Shown here: in pieces, positions 55,901 to 64,000 of the stretch | Layout: every line of letters starts with the position of its first letter | Position numbering within the stretch: the first letter of the stretch is position 1 | Source of the DNA: Zerene cesonia | Lineage: Eukaryota > Arthropoda > Insecta > Lepidoptera > Pieridae | Assembly (NCBI RefSeq): GCF_012273895.1 | Contig: NW_024045134.1 | Span: forward strand, 744,001-808,000 | Direction: 5' to 3' | DNA: 64,000 nt | Position numbers and translations under genes: made by a program | The notes under the pieces: model-generated | Databases searched by the model: none | What the model saw: the letters and a program-made list of their open reading frames with translations, nothing else | Told to the model about the DNA's origin: nothing

Positions 55901-58900
55901 TGAATGATAGAACTTTACGCAAAATGAACATGAAGATATAATCTGTATCCATATTCAAAATACCTTTCGTCGTATCTACTAGTGATGCACCTTTATCATA
56001 AGCTGACGAGACAACCGTTTTTGTTGTATCTACTGCTGAATAAACGGTATTAGCTACTGTATCTACAACATTAAATATAAAGGGTTTAATTGACGCTTTA
56101 TCATCGATTTTAACTTATCTGAATTAATGAGATCGTATACCTTTCGCTGAACTCATCAAATTAAGCCCTTTGTCTGTTGCTGATGAAGCTACATTCTTTG
56201 TTGCATCTAGTGTTTTCGCAACAGTTTCTACATAATGTGATGATGACATAAAAAAATATATAAAAATAATAGTTACAAATTACGTCACAAAATAATAGCA
56301 ATTAATAAATAAATAAACAAATTTACATAAATTGTTACCTTTAGCAGTTCCTACAATGGATGAGCCTTTATCTACGGCCGCGTTAGCAACACTTTTGGTC
56401 GCTTCTACAGTGCTTTGAACGGTATTAGTGACAGTATCTATATGTATGGAATCATGACAACAATAAATTAAAATAATCAAAAAGTACAATAAATAAAACA
56501 ACGGGATAGCTTTAAAAATAAAAATAAAATTTGTGCTTTATACCTTTAGCAGTGCCTACAATGGATGTGCCTTTGTCTACAGCTGCGTTAGCTACATTTT
56601 TGGTCGCTTCTACAGTGCTTTGAACGGTATTAGCCACAGTATCTAAAATTATTGAATTATGAAACATTTAAATATTTAACAAAAAAGGATTAATGTAAGG
56701 AAAATCAACTGAACATTTAATTGGGTATTTCAATAAATGTAAATGATGTATAAACTGAGAGGAAAACGTTAATAAATAACTGAGACCAAATTAAAATATA
56801 TTGTTATCCTTTACTTATATTTTATGTATACCTTTAGCTGCACCAACATAAGATACGCCAGTATCAACAGCAGATGACGCTACTTTCTTAGTAGAATCAA
56901 CGGAACTGGCAACCGTTTCTAAAGAAACATTTTGTATCAATACATGAATTCAATATCATAATAACTCGCAAATCATATCCAATGAAAGAATACCTTTAGC
57001 ATTATCTACAAGTGATGCGCCTTTATCATAAGCCGATGCTGCAACGGTTTTTGTGGTACCTACTGTTGAATAAACAGTATTTGCTACTGTATCTAAAAAT
57101 AAAGTATTAGGTGCATTATTGGCGCGGAAAAATGTGTTTTTATCTGAATATATATGGGGTGTAACGTTTTGTACCATTTGCAGAACTCATCATATTAAGC
57201 CCTTTGTCTGTTGCGGATGAGGCAACATTTTTTGTCGCATCTATTGTGCTTGCTACGGATTCTACAAATGATAATGACATGATATATACTTGTATAGTAT
57301 GACAATGTAAAAACAAATAAACATCAATAATATATTATGTTTTATACCTTTAGCAGTGCCTACAATGGATGAGCCTTTGTCTACGGCCGCGTTAGCTACA
57401 TTTTTGGTCGTTTCAACAGTGCTATGAACGGTATTCGTGACGGTATCTAAAATAATTGAAACGCGAAACGTTGTGGTAAAAAATATCTAACAAATTATAG
57501 AAATAACATCACATGTAAAACGATAAGCTAACCTTTAGCAGTGCCTACAATGGATGTGCCTTTCTCTACAGCCGCGTTAGCTACGTTTTTAGTGGCTTCC
57601 ACAGTGCTATTAACGGTGTTAGCTACAGTATCTATAATGACGAAATCATGACAACAACACATTCAATTAAAAATAATCAAAAAATTACTGTGAATAGACG
57701 AATATGTAATGTAATTTTTGTGCGTTATACACTTATACCTATCGCTGTGCCTACAATGGATGTGCGTGTGTTTGTCTAAAGCTGCGATAGCTAGATTTTT
57801 TGATCGTTTATACAGTGCTTTGAACGGTATTAGTCACAGTATCCAAAATTAATGTAATTACGAAACGTTTCATTAAAAATAATGTATGGTAGCATACGAT
57901 ATATACAGGACGTAAACATAAAAAAATTATCAGCGCAAATGAAACAACATAATGGTCGAATAGGTGAAAACATAATAACAACACATCATGTACTCATATT
58001 GTTTATACCTTTGGCTGAACTGACATAAGACCCGCTAGTATCAACGGCAGACGTAGCTGCCTTCTTTGTGGAATCTACTTTACTGGCAACGGTTTCTAAA
58101 GGAATGCACAATTTGAATAAAACTGGTCATACATTTATAAAAAAATATATAAAATCCCAGTCTAGTTTACCTTTTGCTGAGTCAATATAGCCCTTGCCTG
58201 TTTCAACAACTGATTCCGCAGCATTTTTTGTTGTATCTACAGTGCTTTTAAGCGTGCTTTGTACAGTATCTACAAGTGCAAATAATAATTTATTAGAGGG
58301 TTTTTTGTTTTTGAAATTGTGTATAATTTTAAAACCTATTGTTTCTCGTTTACCTTTAGCAGACTCAACGTAGGACTTTCCCGTTTCAACTGTGGATAAA
58401 GCCGCTTTCTTTGTACTGTCTACAGTGCTTGCAACGGAATCTATAAATGACGCAATAGCGAAATTAACCTAGCAGATGCTTCAAACAATACGATAAATAT
58501 CATAGCAAATAATAAAGAAGCGATACAAAAACACAAAGCTATCAACTACCTTTAGCAGAGTCTACATACGATCTGCCGAATTCATATGCGGAGTATGCAT
58601 AGCCTTTGGAATTATCCAGCGCACTTTGTAAGGAATTTTCGGCTGAATCTAAATTAGTCAGCGAAAACCAAAAACAATATTAGTAATTAATTGAAAACTC
58701 TAAACCAAAAACCTGCTGAACTAAGTAGACAAACAAATACAACAACACGGATTGTTAATGCAACACATAACAACAACAAAAAAATATGAAATAAAACGCA
58801 TAAAGTACCTTTCGCGCTATCTACTCCTGAGCTAGCTAGTTTCTTATTTTCCTCCACTTTGTTGATAACAGTATCTTTGAAAGTATCGTACATTTAAATT

Positions 58901-61900
58901 AACGCAATCTTATATTTGATATATATAATTGAATTTTTATTTTTTTTATTACCTTTGGCACTTTCTACGTAACTTTTGCCAGTCTCGACAGCTGCCTGAG
59001 CAGATTTTTGCGCAGCGTCCACGGTATCTGACAGTGTATCTAAAATATTTTGTTTCATATCGATATGCAATACAAAAAACTTAGTTAAATTATAGTTTGC
59101 ATGACTTCTGTCGAATAAGGTTATATAATATAATAAGTTTATAATATTTAACCTCAACCGAATAAGTTTTTATTTTAAAGTGTTACCATGCCAGAAAAAT
59201 TATTGGTTAATTTTAATAAGCAAAATTAAAATACATAAAAGAAGAAAGAAAGTAAGAAAGATGCGCAGAAATAGAGTTATTAGAGGTTTATCAAAATGTT
59301 TATTATTAATGTTTATTATATTTTATATCCTAATTCCCTTTAATTCTAACTTGTAACATTATTAAGACTCAATATTCTCGTATCTATAATTTCACTTGTA
59401 CCATTTTGATAAACCTCAAACTTTCAATACCTTTAGCCCCAGTAGCATAGCTTTTCCCCGTCTCCATTGCACTTTGCGCTGTACTCTTGGTACTGTCTAC
59501 TGTGCTACTGATTGTATCTACAAGACATGCAATTAATGTAACGCTTGGCGATTTATTATGTTCAGCTTATAAATAATGTATTGCTTACAATTGGCTGTCT
59601 TTGAAGTTTTATATGAGACATATGAGTTTTTTTTTAACACATTCTGTTCTATATTGTCGTCTATTTTTATGACAATTTTTGTCTTAATTCAGTACAAATC
59701 TTATTAACTTTTGATTTGGAATATTCAACCGAATGTAAGAACACTTGTATTTTCATAAAACCGAACATAATTATAGTACGAGTAATAAATCTCAAATGTC
59801 GCCTACCTTTCGCTGTGTTGATCGCTGACTCAGCTGCTTTCTTCGTATTATCTACTGTCGTTGCAATTGTATCTAAGAAAACCGAACAAACACAAAATAA
59901 ATAAACGCAACAAAAGATTGTTCAATAGCTGCAATATACGTGTTTGTAAGCATAAGCATAACTGTATAAAAAGCCGCTACATATAACTAATATAAAAAAG
60001 TGTAATATCAATTTTAAATAACTACATAATTTTCTAAGAACAGTACCTTTCTCTACTGCCCATATTCTTCACACTTTCTAAAATAATAGTTTAATTCATT
60101 ATACGTTCCCATGATAAGACAGTCCTTGAAAAATTCCTTACAAAATCCTTCGATGTGCCTTCCATGTGCAAAGTGTTTCATAAAACATGATAAGTCTTAT
60201 TACCAGCCCTTATACCTTCATTTATAATTCAAACTGACCTTTAGTAGTGTCGACGACTTTCTTCCCATCAGCGACGGCTTTGGCAGCTGCGTCTTTCGCT
60301 TCACCAGCAGCAAGGGATACTTTCGACAGTTCCTTGTCTAGAGCATCGATGGCCGAATGCTTAGCGTCTGCGGCTGTTGAAAGGCAATGTTGATAATTGT
60401 TTGTTATTGTCGACCTATTAATAGACTTGCGCTTTATCTTTTACTAGCGGTCCAGCCCAGCATCGCTAGTGACTTCGTGGTACATATATAGCCTTCCTCA
60501 ATAAATGGGCTATCTAACACTGAAATAATTTTTCACATCGGAGTAGTAGTAGTTTCTGAGATTCTGATTTCTGAGATTGAGATCTGAGCGTTCAAACAAA
60601 CAAACAAACACAAATAATACAATCGAATTGACAACCTAATCCTTTTTTGTAGTCAAAAAGAATACTTAATTGAATAGAATATAAGTTGAAATTGAAAATA
60701 TTGGTGTTGGGGAAGATTATAAAAAAGTGGAACGATTATTGATTAAATTCTGGACATTTAATCTGTAATAACAGTTTATTTTTATTCTTTAAACTTCCAT
60801 CTAATGTACATTTGCTTAAACGTAGTAAACCCATTAACCACATAATAATTACAATTAAATTATCATTCGTTATCAATAGATCATTGCCCTACTTCGTTAA
60901 TCACAATAGTAAAAGGAACTTAAGTTCGACGACACAACGGTGTCACTGTTTTTTTCCATTAATTCTGGACTTTGACCGGCGACAGGACGATATAGAATGT
61001 TTTAAATATTTTTAACCTTCGTATTTTTTAAATATCGAACTAAATTAGTTTGTTTCATAAGTATAACAGGTAGGTCATTAGACGGTTTAATATAATAGGA
61101 CATAAGGAATGCGTTCAGAGAACATTTTCGAAGCTCTATTTTGTATACAGTAGCTAGTACGTAACGTACAATTGAAATTTGTTATTACAGTTTGTTGTAT
61201 TTACTTTAGCTATGTCGATGGCATACAGTAACGTACGCTTTTAATAAACTTATTTAATGGCGATTAATGAAATGTTTGTTTTTAAAAGATGGTAAAGTGT
61301 TATACTAACATTTATTTATTTATAACATAACATAGGTCCATGAGTTTCTTAATTGTTATAGCGACCTACCACCGCGGACACTTCACATTTAATGTTCAAT
61401 ACCGTCATACTTTAATAAATCTCTAAAATCAACAATTTTTTTTGTTTTAAAGTTAAATGCTGCATGCTGTGTTTGTTAAATTGATTATCTATGTATGTAT
61501 TTACTTAAAAATTACTGTTTTTTTATGTAAACAATTGTTGGTAATCCAACAATAATAAATAAAACATAATAATTAAACACATCAAGCGTTCGAGAATCGC
61601 AATCACATTTTCATCAATATTTTATAACTAACTTTACTTAGTCTACCCTAATTGTATGAAAAAGCATAATCAGCTTCACAAACATCAATGTTAGTCACTT
61701 ACCAGTTCCAGCCGCTTCGTTAGCGGACTTTTCAGCACCCGCGACGAGTTCACCCGCTTTCTTGACCTGGTCTTCCACCACATGGGCGGCCTCCGCAACC
61801 TTCTCCTGGGCCAGCTGCTCAGCATCCTTCTTCTTCCTGTCGAAGAGAGATGATGCCTTCTCGCCGATGCTCCGGAACGCTCCTGGAATTTTATTTACAG

Positions 61901-61904
61901 ACAT
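52994..61904 (-). CDS. Perilipin-4-like / LEA-like amphipathic repeat protein encoded by an array of cassette exons
   Basis: End exons are 61703-61904, 60239-60373, then 54439-54579, 53734-53927 and 52994-53080 (stop TAA). Between them lie 21 intact repeat exons. Joining all gives 881 residues with no frame break. The start ATG at 61904 (MSVNKIPGAFRSIGEKASS) is plausible, but ATTCCAG just after it could instead be an acceptor of an upstream exon. Both ends are Ala-, Lys- and Glu-rich helices (LAQEKVAEAAHVVEDQVKKA; KEEARKAAEAAAEEAKRAA). The middle is Thr-, Val- and Ala-rich with balanced Lys and Asp, predicted as long amphipathic helix. The 33-residue period and motifs such as DTTKxV and AKDTV resemble perilipin-4, which coats lipid droplets; LEA-type 11-mers are the alternative. 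A lipid or membrane surface role is inferred. There is no signal peptide or membrane segment. Confidence 0.75.
55766..55870 (-). pseudogene. Diverged repeat exon lacking a canonical acceptor
   Basis: Position and phase fit one more repeat exon (105 bases, good donor GTAGAC, open frame), but the expected AG before the exon is GG. The encoded sequence has drifted to SPVSGFSLGGGDK with little of the consensus. It may be a dying exon that is now spliced out. Confidence 0.6.
57739..57842 (-). pseudogene. Pseudoexon of the repeat array
   Basis: It matches the neighbouring 99-base exons for most of its length (start ATACTGTGACTAATACCG, end CATCCATTGTAGGCAC). Three defects are visible: the acceptor AG is changed to GG, a GAA codon after STV has become TAA, and small insertions make it 104 bases, out of frame. 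Confidence 0.85.
60047..60077 (-). pseudogene. 31-base remnant exon
   Basis: It has acceptor-like TTTTAG and donor-like GTACTG flanks and the typical AAAG exon end, but its 31 bases would shift the frame. It is probably the stump of a deleted repeat exon. Confidence 0.45.
60446..60610 (-). repeat. Interspersed repeat, CGGGCGAAGCCGGGGC family, in intron
   Basis: Inverted, degraded copy with CCTCAATAAATGGGCTATCT and a CAAACAAACAAACAAACA end. It lies between the first two coding exons of the repeat-exon gene. Confidence 0.7.
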
Positions 61905-64000
61905 ATATTTTAACCGATTTTCAAAAATGAGGTGGTACTATGTTAGTCTTTATATGTTTTTTATGTTATTTTTTTAATCTACGATAATAATCTATACTAA
62001 TAGATTCTATCACATATTTATATCTAACGTATTTAGCGAGTTAGATAAAATCAATGTTTTAAAATACAAGTTTTAAAGATTTAGGTACCTAACTATCTAG
62101 ATATAGTTGATAGTTTAGATCTATAATATTATAGACAACTTCATTATTACTAATAAATGTTATTTTTATAAATTATACGAAGAAACATCTATTTAGAAAC
62201 TCTCTTCCTCCAATAATGTTATTATCTCGACTAATTTGAATATTTCGAAAGTAGGTAAATGCGTAGATTTCTAAAGATTATCATACAATTTGATTCACTA
62301 AACAAAAACACTGCATAATTGTATCATAATAAAAAGAATTAATTATTTCATAAATGCCTACACAGCCACAAATCATAAAACTGTAGCTTCATATCTTTTA
62401 GTTATTTTCCAACGAGACTCAACTATTTTTGATTTATTTTAAAATTTAATATAGATTTCAAATTTGATATATATTTCTGTTTCTATTGTAGTGGTTTTTA
62501 TTTTAATTTGTATTATTCCATTTTATTTTATTTTATTTTAAAAATTTATAAAGTAATCTTTGCTGTAATCATGTATTGTGAGTGTTTTGTAAGTTGTTTC
62601 CTATTAAAAATAAATAAACTCTCCGGCCGTGAGAAACTCGAAGCACACCATTAGCATAATGAAGTACCTACTATTAATTTATAAAAGTTAAACATGTTTT
62701 TTTCGTTTGTAGGACTATTAAAATGGCGACTTTATCACAAATGTAAATAAGTGATATTTTCCCTTCTCTTTCGGTACTGGGTAAATTGTTAAATTGAAAA
62801 GCCGACTGTGCTTTTAATTACACTGTTTTTTTAGCTTATCTTATATTTTATATTATAATAAAAAATAATGTTCTGAGCATAGCTCGTAATATGGAAAAAA
62901 TGCAGAACTCACGTCATCTAGTAAACCTTCACTCTAAGACATGCCTCAAGTCTACAAGTGTGATAGTTTCGAATAGAAGCATAGAAGCTTACGACAGACA
63001 GCGACTTACGGTTTATACGGAACATTAAATTAATTATTAATTATTATGATAAAAGTCCACATATATTTTCATAACTGCCTGTGTGACTGTTAACGGTTTC
63101 AATAAAAATCTACATGGTGATGTTAACAATTTCTGAGGTAAAAGGTTCCAGTTTTTTTCTACAGAAATAATACACAATATTAATAAAACATTTTCACGCA
63201 TCGCGTTGGGAAACTCATACGTAGTTTAGGTTAGCTAGGAAAAGAAGCGGAAACTGCAGTGCGAATAATGGAATCTTCCAGAATCTTGTATACCGCAATC
63301 ATATTGATCTCCTAAAGATGCGCAATATCTTCTGACTTTCTAGGTCATACCAGGCGCACTGCGAAAGGCAGCCGTTACATAAGGTCTCCTGCAAGTATAG
63401 GTATATCGACCACCACGTGTCAAGGTGACCCAACAGTGGCTAGAACGTCAGTGCTTTAATAATGCATATTTTTTAGTTAAGGGAATTCAATTGGGTAATT
63501 CATTTGTAATGAATAAAACATATTAAAAAGTAATTTCCAATTTTCCTATGTCATCATCATCATCGCTCGCTTGCATCGCTATTAAGTCCGAGGTCCTAAT
63601 CACTGAGCAAAAACTGTAGTTAGCTTCAATTTATTGAAATTAGCTTAGATATCATCAAATACGATCCTGTAATCTAAATAATTCCTTGATTCTTCCGAGG
63701 TAAAAATAATCGGAAATGAAATCTACACATATGTTTTTATTATATGATGTACACTGGTGTTTTGTTATCACAGTCTCATTCAATACCTCTCTGATGATAG
63801 GTTTTTTGGGGTAGGTCCTGCCATATTTTAGTGCGCGTTTATTTAATGAATTGTTTAGCTATCTGTACCCCACCATATGAAGACATTACGAGTCCCCAGG
63901 ATCAAACTATAAATCTCTTAATTGAGACGCTTAAACACTGAATCAGGGAAACAGTAATGGGCAAGAAGTATAGGAAACTACTAAAATAGAATAAAACATT
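61905..64000. other. Upstream region of the repeat-exon gene
   Basis: No coding exon is recognised. On the minus strand a TATAAA (63017-63012) is followed about 100 bases later by a donor-like GATGAC|GTGAGT near 62.91 kb. This could mark a noncoding first exon of the repeat-exon gene, but no TCAGT initiator lies at the right distance. A (TTTTA)n run lies at 62521-62540. Confidence 0.35.

Larger units (their letters stand above)
54979..59872 (-). repeat. Array of 21 intact phase-1 repeat exons
   Basis: In gene order: 59807-59872, 59431-59517, 58953-59039, 58809-58874, 58550-58648, 58354-58440, 58171-58269, 58009-58095, 57533-57631, 57348-57446, 57175-57261, 56994-57092, 56832-56918, 56544-56642, 56339-56437, 56141-56227, 55964-56062, 55591-55689, 55350-55436, 55161-55259, 54979-55047. 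Lengths are 66, 69, 87 or 99 bases, always a multiple of three. Every exon starts with AT or AA after AG and ends in G before GT, so each intron is phase 1 and any exon can be skipped without a frameshift. A 33-mer has three 11-mers, for example DTVANTVQSTV, EATKNVANAAV and DKGTSIVGTAK. The 29-mers lack four residues of the first. Confidence 0.85.

Overview
The window is a nuclear genomic segment from an insect, most likely a moth or butterfly (Lepidoptera). The evidence is the AT-rich background, genes split by short introns, and interspersed repeats of a type common in lepidopteran genomes: tRNA-derived SINEs, a family ending in a GAAGTCGGTTAAAAA-like tail, and a family carrying CGGGCGAAGCCGGGGC. 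The species cannot be named from the sequence. Six runs of N interrupt it. Four are exactly 1000 bases, so they are probably gaps of unknown size.

Bases 1-34,800 hold almost no recognisable protein genes. The striking feature is an array at 3.4-14.8 kb of nine paired-hairpin elements, all on the + strand and of two alternating types (B-A-B-A-B-A-gap-A-B-A). Their loops are conserved and C-rich, while their stems keep pairing through compensatory changes. The elements sit in decayed tandem units that also carry T-rich blocks and a strand-biased TATTTACA motif. This looks like a repeat-built long noncoding RNA; I know of no described family that it matches. At 27.5-29.7 kb there is a fragmentary minus-strand gene for an unidentified membrane protein. 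A textbook TATA plus TCAGT-initiator promoter, also on the minus strand, lies across a gap from it.

From 34.8 to 50.9 kb the genes are ordinary and compact: a theta-class glutathione S-transferase (minus), a divergently arranged USP5/isopeptidase T gene (plus, 17 visible coding exons) whose first intron contains an intronless antisense seven-helix receptor-like gene, and mitochondrial ribosomal protein S18A/mL66 (minus).

The last region, 53-62 kb, is one minus-strand gene built from an array of small cassette exons. Twenty-one intact exons, all flanked by phase-1 introns, each encode one 22-, 23-, 29- or 33-residue amphipathic repeat made of 11-residue units. They resemble the 33-mer repeats of vertebrate perilipin-4 and the 11-mers of LEA-type proteins. 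The array shows recent block duplication and exon decay: one clear pseudoexon, one exon without an AG acceptor, and one 31-base remnant. Together with the hairpin array it is the most notable content of the window.
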